Below are positions 35,362 to 44,292 of a stretch of 64,000 nt of DNA, piece by piece (position 1 is the stretch's first letter; each line of letters starts with the position of its first letter). The stretch lies in assembly GCA_958421275.1 (NCBI GenBank), contig CATZLI010000004.1, forward strand, positions 62,001 to 126,000, in the 5' to 3' direction. The position numbers and the translations under genes are program-made. The DNA comes from an uncultured Collinsella sp. Its GTDB lineage: Bacteria > Actinomycetota > Coriobacteriia > Coriobacteriales > Coriobacteriaceae. The notes under the pieces were generated by a model. That model made no database searches. It had not been told where the DNA came from and was given only the letters and a program-made list of their open reading frames with translations.

Positions 35362-36960
35362 ATGGATCAAAAGGCTTCCGCAAAGGTCCTCGTACTCGAC
35401 TTTGGTGCGCAGTACGGTCAGCTCATTGCCCGTCGCGTCCGCGACCTCAACGTGTATTCCGAGATTGTCCCCTGCGACATCTCGGCCGACGAGATTCGCG
35501 AAATGAACGCCTCTGCGCTCATCCTTTCCGGCGGCCCGGCCTCTGTGTATGCCGAGGACGCTCCGTCCATCGATCCTGCCATCTTTGACCTGGGCCTTCC
35601 CGTCCTGGGCTTTTGCTACGGCCATCAGATCACGGCCGTGACGCTCGGCGGCAAGGTCGGCCACTCCGAGGTGGGCGAGTACGGCCGCGCCACTATCACG
35701 CGCACGGCCGGCGCCAAGCTCTTTAACTCCACGCCCATGGAGCAGACCGTGTGGATGAGCCACCGCGACGCCGTGTCCGAGGTGCCCGAGGGCTTTACCG
35801 TTACCGCCAGCACCGACGTGTGCCCGGTTGCTGCCATGGAGTGCGTCGAGCGCAAGATCTTCACCACGCAGTTCCACCCCGAGGTCAAGCACTCCGAGTA
35901 TGGTCAGCAGCTGCTGAGCAACTTCCTGTTTGAGATCTGCGGCCTGGAGCCCAACTGGAGCATGGACAACCTGGTCGAGACCATGACGGCTGAGTTCCGC
36001 GAGAAGGTCGGCAACGACCGCGTGATTCTGGCCCTGTCCGGCGGCGTCGACTCCTCCGTCGTGGCTGCGCTGGGCGCCCGCGCCGTGGGCAAGCAGATGA
36101 CCTGCGTGTTCATCAACCACGGCCTGCTGCGCAAGGGCGAGCCCGAGCAGGTGGAGGAGGTCTTCACCAAGCAATTTGACGTCGACTTTATCCACGTTCA
36201 TGCCGAGGACCGCTACGCCGAGCTTCTGGCCGGCGTGACCGAGCCCGAGGAGAAGCGCCGTATCATCGGTACGCAGTTCTGGAAAGAGTTCTTCGCCGTG
36301 GCGCAGCAGCTCGAGACCGACGGCAAGCCGGTCAAGTACCTGGCTCAGGGCACTATCTACCCCGACATCATCGAGTCCGGCGCTCGCAAGACGGGCGGCA
36401 AGACGGCCACTATCAAGAGCCATCACAACCTGATCCCGTTCCCCGAGGGCGTGCACTTCGACCTCATTGAGCCGCTCGACCACTTCTTTAAGGACGAGGT
36501 CCGCGCGCTTGGTCTGGCGCTGGGCCTGCCGGGTCACATCGTGTTCCGTCAGCCCTTCCCGGGCCCGGGCCTGGCCATCCGCATCATCGGCGCGGTCGAC
36601 AGGGAGAAGCTCGAGATCCTCAAGAACGCCGATGCCATCGTGCGCGAGGAGCTCGACGCCTACAACCAGCGTCTGTTTGAGCAGACCGGCGAGCGCAACT
36701 CCGAGCACAGCTGCTGGCAGTATTTCGCGGTCCTGCCTGACATCAAGTCCGTTGGCGTTATGGGCGACGAGCGCACCTACCAGCGCCCGATCATCCTGCG
36801 TGCCGTCGAGTCCAGCGATGCCATGACCGCCGACTGGGCCAAGCTGCCCTACGACGTGCTGGCCCGCATCTCCGGCCGCATCGTGGCCGAGGTTCCCGGC
36901 GCCAACCGCGTATGCTACGACATCACGTCCAAGCCGCCCGCGACCATCGAGTGGGAATAA
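35362..36960 (+). CDS. guaA: GMP synthase, glutamine-hydrolysing
   Basis: Converts XMP to GMP with glutamine and ATP. The 532 residues hold the class I amidotransferase domain (about 1-205; nucleophile Cys85 in GFCYGHQ, and HPE near 178), the ATP pyrophosphatase domain (LSGGVDSS P-loop near 232) and the C-terminal dimerisation domain with QPFPGPGLA and the ending KPPATIEWE, which is invariant in the family. GAGGGGG precedes ATG 35362. Confidence 0.97.
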   Translation: MDQKASAKVLVLDFGAQYGQLIARRVRDLNVYSEIVPCDISADEIREMNASALILSGGPASVYAEDAPSIDPAIFDLGLPVLGFCYGHQITAVTLGGKVGHSEVGEYGRATITRTAGAKLFNSTPMEQTVWMSHRDAVSEVPEGFTVTASTDVCPVAAMECVERKIFTTQFHPEVKHSEYGQQLLSNFLFEICGLEPNWSMDNLVETMTAEFREKVGNDRVILALSGGVDSSVVAALGARAVGKQMTCVFINHGLLRKGEPEQVEEVFTKQFDVDFIHVHAEDRYAELLAGVTEPEEKRRIIGTQFWKEFFAVAQQLETDGKPVKYLAQGTIYPDIIESGARKTGGKTATIKSHHNLIPFPEGVHFDLIEPLDHFFKDEVRALGLALGLPGHIVFRQPFPGPGLAIRIIGAVDREKLEILKNADAIVREELDAYNQRLFEQTGERNSEHSCWQYFAVLPDIKSVGVMGDERTYQRPIILRAVESSDAMTADWAKLPYDVLARISGRIVAEVPGANRVCYDITSKPPATIEWE

Positions 36961-36980
36961 ACGATATTCGTTGATTTCAA

Positions 36981-37020
36981 GCCTCTGACCTGCGAAAACA
37001 GGTCGGGGGCTTCTTATTTT
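36981..37020 (+). terminator. Terminator of guaA
   Basis: CCTCTGACCTG pairs with CAGGTCGGGGG around CGAAAA, with CTTCTTATTTT after it. Confidence 0.88.
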
Positions 37021-37054
37021 GCAACCTCTGTGCAACCTTTGCGGTTTCGCGCCC

Positions 37055-37083
37055 CGTGAACAGGGGACGTAGCGCTGTTCACG
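37055..37083. repeat. Hairpin CGTGAACAG/CTGTTCACG with GGGAC loop
   Basis: A 9-bp perfect stem around GGGACGTAGCG. The loop resembles the GGGACAGG loops at 17.0 and 26.3 kb while the stems differ completely. Confidence 0.6.
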
Positions 37084-37676
37084 TCTGGGCCCATGTCGGC
37101 ACCGATCAATGCCCGCGCTGCTTCTGCTTGCGCTTCAGCTTCCGCTGCTCGAAGCACGTCGCCCGGGGTTCCTCGCCAGAGGAGAACCGACCGTTCCTTG
37201 CGAAACCGCGAGACCAGCTATATCCGCTTGCTGCGGGCTTGCTTGAGCCAGTTCCTCTTGAAAGAGCCTTTACCTCCGAAGAACTTGTTGTACGTCTCAC
37301 CGTTCTCCTTGGCCTCGCACTTGACCAAGGCAAGTTCGATGGTGCAGAGGTAATCCGCCACTTGCTCGAGGCGGTAGTCGGTCATCGAGGTCTTGCGGCG
37401 TCGGACGACCCCTTTTGAGAGGACCTTGCCCACCGAGCCGTCTCGCCCACGGAACAGAAGGAGCGCATCCTCGCGACCTTCGGCGACCTGTGCTGCGAGA
37501 TGGAGGGCTGCACCATCGCGCAGGGCCCTTTCCAAAGCGAAGTGTCGAGCCGAAGTGTTGAGCGTCGGCCCTGAATGTTCAATGGCCGTTGTTTTCTGCC
37601 CCTCAAGTGGTGAACTTCTCCTCGGGGCTGTTGATTCCCCCACGCGCCCCCTTCCGTTCTCTGTGTTCCCCTTATA
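37084..37676. other. Gene-poor stretch with possible coding remnants
   Basis: About 590 bp before the LevR-like gene with no well-supported gene. On the minus strand 37218-37385 could encode 55 residues beginning MTDYRLEQVADYLCT and ending in a basic tail, but no ribosome site is seen. On the plus strand 37449-37575 reads TEQKERILATFGDLCCEMEG in one frame before a stop, which also looks protein-like. Such fragments on both strands suggest decayed genes at the edge of the acquired PTS locus. Confidence 0.35.
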
Positions 37677-37692
37677 CTCCTTGTACAAGGAG
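37677..37692 (+). promoter_or_regulatory. Palindrome covering the ribosome site of the LevR-like gene
   Basis: CTCCTTGTACAAGGAG is a perfect 16-bp palindrome. Its right half contains AAGGAG of the Shine-Dalgarno, and its left edge overlaps a TATACT (37673-37678) that can be a -10. It could be an operator at the transcription start or, in RNA, hide the ribosome site. Confidence 0.6.
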
Positions 37693-37702
37693 GTAAGAAG
37701 TC

Positions 37703-40444
37703 ATGGACAAGACCGCACAGGACAGCTTGGCAAAGAAGCCCGTCGACATGAGGGACAGGATTCTCGAGCATCTCGAGGCCCTCACCTCTGCCGTCTCGCT
37801 CGACGACCTTGCCCGTCTGTCCACCTCCGACATCGCCGAGACACTCATCATCTCCAGGAGTCTGGCGAGCCAGTACCTCAACGACCTTGTTCGCGCCGGC
37901 CTTGTGGTTAAGGTGGCGGGCAGGCCTGTCCGTTATTTTCATCGCCGCGCGTTCCAGAAGCGTTTTCAGGTAAAGCTCTCTGCAAGCGAGTACGCCTCGC
38001 TCGCCGACCTCATCCAGGCGACGGGAATCGCCGATCACCGCGACTTCGCGCGTGCCGTGGGCTTCGACCTGAGCCTCAGCTCCGTTGTCGAGCAGTGCAA
38101 GGCTGCGGTTCAGTACCCTCCGTTTGGCCTGCCCATCCTCTTGAGCGGCGGCGTGGGTGTCGGTAAGTCTTTCCTTTCTCGCCTTGTGTACGAGTACGGC
38201 AAGAACCAGGGCTTGCTGTCCCGCGACTCCTCCTATGTGCGCATCGACTGCGCCGGGGTCCCGGACGCCGCCTCGTTCAACGGGCTTCTTGACGAGTCGA
38301 TCGCGAAATCGCGCGGGGGTGTGGTCTTTGTCAACGGCATCGAGGCACTCTCTCCCTCTGCGATGGAGCACTGCCTTGCGACGGCCCTCGGGCTCGATGC
38401 CTCCCAGGATGCGCCGCGCGCTCGCCTCGTTCTTTCGACGGCGCTTTCCGCCGATGACCTGAAGGTTTCCTCGGCCTACAGCAAAATGCCCATCTGTGCC
38501 CGCGTCCCCTCACTCAAGGAGCGGACCCCCGAGGAGCGCGAGGATCTCATCTTGAGCTTCCTGCGCAGCGAGGGGTGCCGAATCGGTTCTGATGTGAAGA
38601 TCAGCCGCGGCGCATACCGTTGCCTCGTGAACGCGGACTTTTCCGATAACATCGCCGGCTTGCGCGCCTGCGTGACGAACTGCTGCGCCAAAGCGTTCCT
38701 CAATCGCGAGGGCGACTACGTCGTCGTTCGCCCGTATCTTCTTCCCAGCGGGCTCCTCTCCTCCGCGCAGATCGATCAACAGCCCGACGATGGCGCTCTG
38801 ATCGACGCGTCCCTGGATACCGCCGAGAGCACAGGGCCGGTCGAGCAGGCGCTCGATGCCCTGTGCTCTCTCGATGAGCGATTCTGCGCCGGGGAGCTCT
38901 CTGTCTCCGAGCTCGTCTCGCAAGCTGTCTCCGCTGTGCGCGGCGTTGAGGATCACTTGATCTTCGGCCACGGCGTCGCCTCATCGAGGTCGCGCGCCTT
39001 CGAGCGCGTCGTGGGCGCGGTCCTTGCCGACGCAGGCTCTTCTTATGGCATTGAGCTTTCGAGGAAGGTCACTTTTCTACTGGCCCAGGAGATTTGCCTG
39101 CAGTTGTGGCCGGGCATCGGCCTGGCTAAGCGAAAGTCTGCCTGTGCGGAGCAAATCTCCCATCTCCTCGGTGCCGTGACCTCCGAATTGCCGTTTGCCT
39201 CGAGCGTCTCCGATCAGGTCGCCGCAGACATGGAAGGGGCACTCGGAATCTCGCTCGATCACTTCACGAAGACGCTTCTGACGCTGTGCGTCGCATCGGA
39301 GTCTCGCGACGCGAAGGCCCTTCGGACGCTCTGCGTCATCTTGTCACACGGCTACTCAACGGCGACGAGCATCGCCGACGCGGCGAACCGTATGCTCGGC
39401 GTGCATGTGTACGAGGCGGTCGACATGCCCTACGACCAGCAGCTGAAGGACATTGTCGGTCCGCTCCAGCGCCTCGTCGACCGTCACTCGTACTGCACTG
39501 GGGTCGTGTTTCTTGTTGACATGGGCTCTTTGGAGGAGGCCTATAAGGCCCTCGAGAACGTTACCGACTCCACCATCGGGGTGGTGAACAACGTCTCCAC
39601 CGGGCTCGCGCTCGAGATCGGGTCCGGGCTGCTCGGCGGCAAGTCCATCGCCGAGGTTCTTGGCGATGCGACCGCCGTGTGCGTGACGCACTGCAAGGTG
39701 ATCGAGCGCGTCAACCGTGAGGACGCCATCGTCTTCTGCTCCGAGTCCGGGGTCGACGCCGCGGAGAGGATACGCCAGCTCGTCTCGCAGAGCCTCCCGC
39801 GCACCATAGGCGCACGCCTGCTCACGAGGCCCTTCAAGCAGCTCGTCACGAACGGGTCGAACGACGCCGTTTTCTCCGAGCACCGCGTCTGCGCCGTCAT
39901 CGGCACGGGAGACCCCGGGATTGCCTCCGTTCCCTTCGTCGCCCTCGAAGACATTATGTCGACGGCGTCCGCCTCGAAGGTCGATGCCGTGTTCGGCAGG
40001 TGGCTTGACGCTTCCGAGCTCTCTTCTTTCCACGAGAAGCTGCTTTCGAACATGACGCTGCAGAACGTTATCCGCTCCATCACCATCCTCGACCCGGAGC
40101 GGCTATTCCACGAGATCGAGAGCGCCGTGCACGAGCTTCAGCGCAGAACGGGCGAGAAGATCGGCAGCAACGCCATCATCGGGCTGTACGTTCACCTCTG
40201 TTGCCTCGTTGAGCGCCTCGTCACCCGCAACCCCATCGAGACCTACGTCGGCCAGGATCGCTTCGAGGAAGAGCACACCGACTTCATCGAGTCCTTCAGG
40301 CAGAGTTTCTCGAGCATCTCGACGCGCTATCGCGTGGAGGTTCCTGTAAGCGAGATCGCCTACGTCTTCGACTACATCAGCGTGAGCGCCGCCCCGGCGC
40401 GAGAGGAGCGTCTCGGCTCCTCGAGCCTCCTGTTCGACGAGTGA
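37703..40444 (+). CDS. LevR-like PTS-regulated transcription activator with degenerate AAA+ domain
   Basis: A 913-residue regulator with the layout of LevR: N-terminal winged helix (about 15-80), AAA+ domain (about 125-345), PRD (about 400-500), mannose-type EIIA-like domain (about 540-665; His549 in LSHGYSTATS is the phosphorylatable position), a EIIB-like stretch and a second PRD (about 790-890, His831). The Walker A GGVGVGKS at 149-156 is intact, but the Walker B Asp-Glu is replaced (VVFVNGIEAL) and the whole GAFTGA loop that contacts sigma-54 is missing between 187 and 205. It therefore probably does not act through sigma-54. It precedes the mannose-family PTS genes it should control. AAGGAGG before ATG. 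Confidence 0.9.
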   Translation: MDKTAQDSLAKKPVDMRDRILEHLEALTSAVSLDDLARLSTSDIAETLIISRSLASQYLNDLVRAGLVVKVAGRPVRYFHRRAFQKRFQVKLSASEYASLADLIQATGIADHRDFARAVGFDLSLSSVVEQCKAAVQYPPFGLPILLSGGVGVGKSFLSRLVYEYGKNQGLLSRDSSYVRIDCAGVPDAASFNGLLDESIAKSRGGVVFVNGIEALSPSAMEHCLATALGLDASQDAPRARLVLSTALSADDLKVSSAYSKMPICARVPSLKERTPEEREDLILSFLRSEGCRIGSDVKISRGAYRCLVNADFSDNIAGLRACVTNCCAKAFLNREGDYVVVRPYLLPSGLLSSAQIDQQPDDGALIDASLDTAESTGPVEQALDALCSLDERFCAGELSVSELVSQAVSAVRGVEDHLIFGHGVASSRSRAFERVVGAVLADAGSSYGIELSRKVTFLLAQEICLQLWPGIGLAKRKSACAEQISHLLGAVTSELPFASSVSDQVAADMEGALGISLDHFTKTLLTLCVASESRDAKALRTLCVILSHGYSTATSIADAANRMLGVHVYEAVDMPYDQQLKDIVGPLQRLVDRHSYCTGVVFLVDMGSLEEAYKALENVTDSTIGVVNNVSTGLALEIGSGLLGGKSIAEVLGDATAVCVTHCKVIERVNREDAIVFCSESGVDAAERIRQLVSQSLPRTIGARLLTRPFKQLVTNGSNDAVFSEHRVCAVIGTGDPGIASVPFVALEDIMSTASASKVDAVFGRWLDASELSSFHEKLLSNMTLQNVIRSITILDPERLFHEIESAVHELQRRTGEKIGSNAIIGLYVHLCCLVERLVTRNPIETYVGQDRFEEEHTDFIESFRQSFSSISTRYRVEVPVSEIAYVFDYISVSAAPAREERLGSSSLLFDE

Positions 40445-40564
40445 CCCCCGCGCCGTCACGAGCTGACCGCGCGCCTTCAATAATCCGATAACCCCTTGCC
40501 CGGCGCGAATCCGGATAGCGCCGAGGCAGTACCGAACGTAAAACTTCATTTGATAGGAGCAAAC
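40445..40564 (+). promoter_or_regulatory. Upstream region of the PTS genes; no sigma-54 promoter seen
   Basis: A 120-bp gap between the regulator and EIIB. I looked for TGGC-N7-TTGC type -24/-12 elements and found none. GGCGCG(AATCCGGATAG)CGCC forms a small dyad near 40502-40522. No convincing sigma-70 promoter either; read-through from the regulator gene is possible. Confidence 0.35.
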
Positions 40565-41038
40565 ATGAGTGTTGTTATGGCACGAATCGACAATCGCCTG
40601 CTTCACGGCATCATCGTGACGCAGTGGGCCCCGGTGTCGGGCGCGACCCGAGTCATGGTCATCGACGACAAGGTCGCCGGCGACGAGGTCCTGAAGTCCA
40701 CTATGAGGATGGCTCGCCCCGCGGGCATGGCCGTCTCGATCATCTCCGAGGAGACCGCGCTCAAGAACTTCGCGGCGGGCAAGTACGACCGCGAGAAGGT
40801 TTTCGTCATCGCGAAGGAGCCCGAGACGATGCTTCACCTGGCCGAGTCGGGCGTCGAGTTCCCGTCGCTGATCGTCGGCGGTTCTCTTGTCAAGGAGGAC
40901 GGCGTCCAGCTCACCCAGCGCGCCTATGCCTCCGCCGAGAACGTCCAGAGCTACAAGGCGCTCATCGCCCGCGGCGTCAAGGTGACGGCACAGTTCGTGC
41001 CCGCCGACAAGCCCGTCTCCGTCGCCGACCTCATCTAA
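40565..41038 (+). CDS. PTS EIIB, mannose/fructose/sorbose family
   Basis: The 157-residue phospho-carrier subunit of a mannose-family transporter. His14 in RLLHGIIVTQW is the phosphorylation site of this EIIB class, which uses histidine instead of cysteine. ATAGGAG lies 6 nt before ATG 40565. The order EIIB-EIIC-EIID-EIIA, with 2-26 bp gaps, marks one operon under the LevR-like regulator. Confidence 0.93.
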   Translation: MSVVMARIDNRLLHGIIVTQWAPVSGATRVMVIDDKVAGDEVLKSTMRMARPAGMAVSIISEETALKNFAAGKYDREKVFVIAKEPETMLHLAESGVEFPSLIVGGSLVKEDGVQLTQRAYASAENVQSYKALIARGVKVTAQFVPADKPVSVADLI

Positions 41039-41047
41039 GGAGGGATC

Positions 41048-41833
41048 ATGGTCAACTTTACTATCCTGCAGGTCGTCCTTTTGACCCTACTTGCCTTCAT
41101 CAAGCACGTGGACTACTACGGCATCCCGATGATCTTCGTCAACTATGCCGTCTTCTGGGGCCTTATCACCGGCGTCGTCATGGGCGACTGGCAGACCGGC
41201 CTCGTCATCGGCGGCACCATCCAGCTCATGCAGCTCGGCGTCGCGGGCTTCGGCGGCTCTTCGATTCCCGACTACGGCACGATGGCCATCATCGCCACCG
41301 CCTACGGCGTGACCCTGGGCTCGGACACGGGCCTCGCCATCGGCCTGCCGGTCGGCATGCTCGGCATCCAGCTCGACGTCATTGCCAAGATCCTCAACGG
41401 CTTCGTCGTGGAGAAGTCCCAGAAGCTCTGCAACGAGGGCAAGTTCAAGCAGATGAACGCCATCCTGTGGGTCTGCCCCGCGCTCTTCGGTCTGTGCGCC
41501 GCCCTGCCCGTCTTTGTTTCCGTGACGCTCGGCCAGCCCGCCGTCAACTGGCTCCTCGAGGTCATGCCCCAGTGGTTCCTCTCCGGCCTCACCCTCGCCG
41601 GCAAGATGCTCCCGGCCGTCGGCATCGCCATGCTGCTTCGCTACATGCCCACCGCTAAGTACTTCCAGTACCTGCTCGCCGGCTTCTTCCTCTCGGCCTT
41701 CCTGAACGTGCCCATCATCGGTGCCGCCATCGTCGGCGTTGCCCTCGCGATCGCGTTCTATCAGCGTGCCGAGAAGGACGCCGAGCTCACCGCCCACGCT
41801 TTCGCAGACGCCTTCATCGGAGAGGATGAGTAA
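41048..41833 (+). CDS. PTS EIIC, mannose/fructose/sorbose family
   Basis: The 261-residue EIIC membrane subunit. Long hydrophobic segments alternate with conserved loops, including QTGLVIGGTIQLMQLGVAGFGGSSIPDY near 50-80, the hallmark of the family's EIIC. AAGGAGG precedes ATG, only 9 bp after EIIB. Works with EIID as the permease. Confidence 0.93.
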   Translation: MVNFTILQVVLLTLLAFIKHVDYYGIPMIFVNYAVFWGLITGVVMGDWQTGLVIGGTIQLMQLGVAGFGGSSIPDYGTMAIIATAYGVTLGSDTGLAIGLPVGMLGIQLDVIAKILNGFVVEKSQKLCNEGKFKQMNAILWVCPALFGLCAALPVFVSVTLGQPAVNWLLEVMPQWFLSGLTLAGKMLPAVGIAMLLRYMPTAKYFQYLLAGFFLSAFLNVPIIGAAIVGVALAIAFYQRAEKDAELTAHAFADAFIGEDE

Positions 41834-41835
41834 CC

Positions 41836-42651
41836 ATGGAAAACGAGAACATCACCGCCGCCGAGGGCAAGCCCTCCGGCTATAAGGTCACCAAGAAGGA
41901 CCTGCGCAACGCGAACTGGCGCTGGCTCATGAGCGTGTGCACCTTCAACTACCAGACCCAGCAGGGCGCCTCGGTCGCCTACGCCCTCTCGCCGATCCTG
42001 AGGAAGATCTACACGAACGACGAGGACTATAAGCAAGCGCTCAACAACCACTTCCGCTACTACAACACCCAGCCTTGGCTCGCCGCCATCATCCTCGGCG
42101 CCTGCGTGGCCATGGAGGAGCGTGACGGCCTCGCGGCGGCGGACGCCGTCCAAGACCTGAAGATCGGCACCATGGGACCGCTCGCCGGCGTCGGCGACTC
42201 CCTGCTCATGACCATGATCCCGACCATCATGGGCTCCATCGCCGCCTACATGGCCATCGAGGGCAACCCCGTGGGAGCCGGCATCTGGTTCGCGCTCATC
42301 CTGGCCATCTTCTGGGTCCGCATGCACGCCCTCGAGTTCGGCTACAAGCAGGGTGTGAAGCTCGTCACCGACTTCAGCGAGAAGCTTCCCAACCTCACTG
42401 CCGCCGCCTCCGTGCTCGGCTGCCTCATCGCCTCGGTCATCGGCGTCACCTGCCCGATTAGCTTCAGCTTCGGCGACGTCTCGATGGAGATTCAGCCGCT
42501 GCTCGACAAGATCCTGCCTGCCATGATCCCCGCCGCCATCACGGGAAGCGCGTATTACCTTCTTACCAAGAAGAACGCGAGCATGACGGCCCTCATCCTC
42601 GTGGTGATCGTCCTCGCGATGGTCGCCTCCGCCGCCGGCATCCTCGCCTAG
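41836..42651 (+). CDS. PTS EIID, mannose/fructose/sorbose family
   Basis: The 271-residue EIID membrane subunit that exists only in the mannose family. Seen: FNYQTQQGASVAYALSPIL near residue 35, the HFRYYNTQPWLAAIILGACVAMEE motif and the conserved KIGTMGPLAGVGDSL. The C-terminus has the hydrophobic segments. Starts 2 bp after the EIIC stop. Confidence 0.94.
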   Translation: MENENITAAEGKPSGYKVTKKDLRNANWRWLMSVCTFNYQTQQGASVAYALSPILRKIYTNDEDYKQALNNHFRYYNTQPWLAAIILGACVAMEERDGLAAADAVQDLKIGTMGPLAGVGDSLLMTMIPTIMGSIAAYMAIEGNPVGAGIWFALILAIFWVRMHALEFGYKQGVKLVTDFSEKLPNLTAAASVLGCLIASVIGVTCPISFSFGDVSMEIQPLLDKILPAMIPAAITGSAYYLLTKKNASMTALILVVIVLAMVASAAGILA

Positions 42652-42677
42652 CTTCGACCCAAGAGATTGGTGAATCA

Positions 42678-43076
42678 ATGAGAAAGATAGTTGTGGCGAG
42701 CCATTCCCTTCTCGCCCAGGGCTTCAAGGATACCCTCGAGTTCCTTACGGGTAAGAGCGACGCCATCAACGCCGTGTGCGCCTACGTGAACGACAACGGC
42801 GAGGGGCTCGACGCGGCGGTCGAGGCGGCGCTTTCGGGCACTGACGAGGTCGTCGTCCTCACCGACGCGCTCGGCGGCAGCGTGAACCAGCGCTTCTCCC
42901 GCTTCGCCTCCGACCGGATCCACGTGATCGCGGGTGTCAACCTCCCGCTCGCCATGACGGTCGCGCTCGCGCGCCCCGACGAGAAACTCGACTTCGACGC
43001 CCTCGTCGACGAGGCGCGCCAGCAGATCGTCTACGTGAACGGTGCCAGTTCCGCCGAGTGCGAAGACGACGAATAG
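42678..43076 (+). CDS. PTS EIIA, mannose family
   Basis: A 132-residue EIIA of the mannose type; His9 in VASHSLLAQG is the phosphorylation site, and VVLTDALGGSVNQ matches the conserved second loop. Its presence completes a four-subunit PTS that needs only general HPr. The ribosome site is weak. It precedes the GH172 gene by 12 bp. Confidence 0.9.
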   Translation: MRKIVVASHSLLAQGFKDTLEFLTGKSDAINAVCAYVNDNGEGLDAAVEAALSGTDEVVVLTDALGGSVNQRFSRFASDRIHVIAGVNLPLAMTVALARPDEKLDFDALVDEARQQIVYVNGASSAECEDDE

Positions 43077-43088
43077 AGGAGGTCGACG

Positions 43089-44213
43089 ATGAGAGAGTTC
43101 CTTAAGGACGTGTGGATGCACGGCGGTGAGGAAAGCCGCGCCATCACCCCCGAGAACATCACGGGCGAGAAGGGCCGTGCCGCCATGTCGGCCAGCCACC
43201 TCGGCGTCGGCCGCAAGGGCTCGTGCTGCGTGCCCCTTGAGTCCGGCGAGACCATCACGCTCGCGGACATCGAGGGCCCCGGCATCATCCGCCACATCTG
43301 GATGACCGTTCCCGACAAGACCGCCGCCGGCAGCTTCGTCATGCGCGACCTCGTGCTGCGCTTCTACTGGGACGACGAGGAGACCCCCTCGGTCGAGTGC
43401 CCTGTCGGCGACTTCTTCTGCAACGGCTTCGGTGAGCGCGCCATCGTCAACTCGATGCCCATCTGCGTGAACCCGACGGGCGGCATGAACTGCTACTTCG
43501 AGATGCCTTTCAGGAAGCACGCCAAGGTCACGCTTACGAGCGAGCACCCCGGGTTCATTAAGTACATCTTCTACACGTTCAACTACGCGCTCACCGACGT
43601 GCCGGACGACGCCATGTACTTCCACGCCCGTTTTAACCGCGAGCGCAGCACCCGCAGGGGCGTCGACTACACCGTGCTCGACGGCGTGCGCGGTAAGGGC
43701 TACTACGTCGGCACCTACATGGCCCTGTGCGCCCTGGAGCGCTATTGGTGGGGCGAGGGCGAGATGAAGTTCTTCCTCGACGGCGACGAGGAGTTCCCCA
43801 CGGTCACCTCGACGGGAGCCGAGGACTACTTCGGCGGTGCCTGGGCCTTCCTCGACAGGCCGCCCCACGCGCTGCCCGAGGCGCAGTGCTTCAACACGCT
43901 GTTCGCCGGCTACCCGTACCGCTCGACGCGCGACGCCACGCGCGACCGCTTCAGCGCGGGCAAGCCGAACCCGAACCCGATGCTCGCGACCAACGACGAC
44001 GCGCTGCCCAGGCACGGCCTCTACAGGTGGCACCTTCCCGACCCGATCTCGTTCAAGGAGGACCTGCGCGTGACGTTCCAGGACCTCGGCAACGACGACA
44101 TCAAGCTCTACGAGCGCGAGGACGACATCTCCACCGTCGCCTACTGGTACCAAAGCGAGCCGCACGCCGTGCTCGCCCCGTTTGCCGCAAGGCAGGACCG
44201 CGTGCCCAGGTAG
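43089..44213 (+). CDS. GH172 (DUF2961) glycoside hydrolase, candidate difructose/fructofuranoside-phosphate enzyme
   Basis: A 374-residue cytoplasmic protein of the DUF2961 family, now GH172, whose characterised members act on alpha-D-fructofuranose (difructose dianhydride I) or D-arabinofuranose linkages. Seen: GPGIIRHIWMT, the acidic ECPVGDFFCNGFG stretch, MPFRKHAKVTL, DGDEEFPTVTSTGAEDYFGGAW with the conserved Glu and Asp, and HGLYRWHLPDPISF. No signal peptide, so it meets its substrate after import. It sits between a mannose-family PTS and a fructokinase, which suggests a fructose-containing substrate; this is inference. AGGAGG lies before ATG. Confidence 0.88.
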   Translation: MREFLKDVWMHGGEESRAITPENITGEKGRAAMSASHLGVGRKGSCCVPLESGETITLADIEGPGIIRHIWMTVPDKTAAGSFVMRDLVLRFYWDDEETPSVECPVGDFFCNGFGERAIVNSMPICVNPTGGMNCYFEMPFRKHAKVTLTSEHPGFIKYIFYTFNYALTDVPDDAMYFHARFNRERSTRRGVDYTVLDGVRGKGYYVGTYMALCALERYWWGEGEMKFFLDGDEEFPTVTSTGAEDYFGGAWAFLDRPPHALPEAQCFNTLFAGYPYRSTRDATRDRFSAGKPNPNPMLATNDDALPRHGLYRWHLPDPISFKEDLRVTFQDLGNDDIKLYEREDDISTVAYWYQSEPHAVLAPFAARQDRVPR

Positions 44214-44240
44214 GGTCGCCTCGAAACAAGCCAACGTTAT

Positions 44241-44274
44241 GGGCGCCCGCGGTTGACCATGACTGCGGGCGTCC
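44241..44274 (+). terminator. Hairpin between GH172 and fructokinase genes
   Basis: GGGCGCCCGC pairs with GCGGGCGTCCC and only TTTGT follows. It probably lets part of transcription through to the kinase gene. Confidence 0.55.
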
Positions 44275-44292
44275 CTTTGTAAGGAGGATCAC

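Noticed and set aside
40445..40564. Sigma-54 promoter for the mannose-type PTS
   Set aside because: No TGGC/TTGC pair at -24/-12 spacing on the plus strand.
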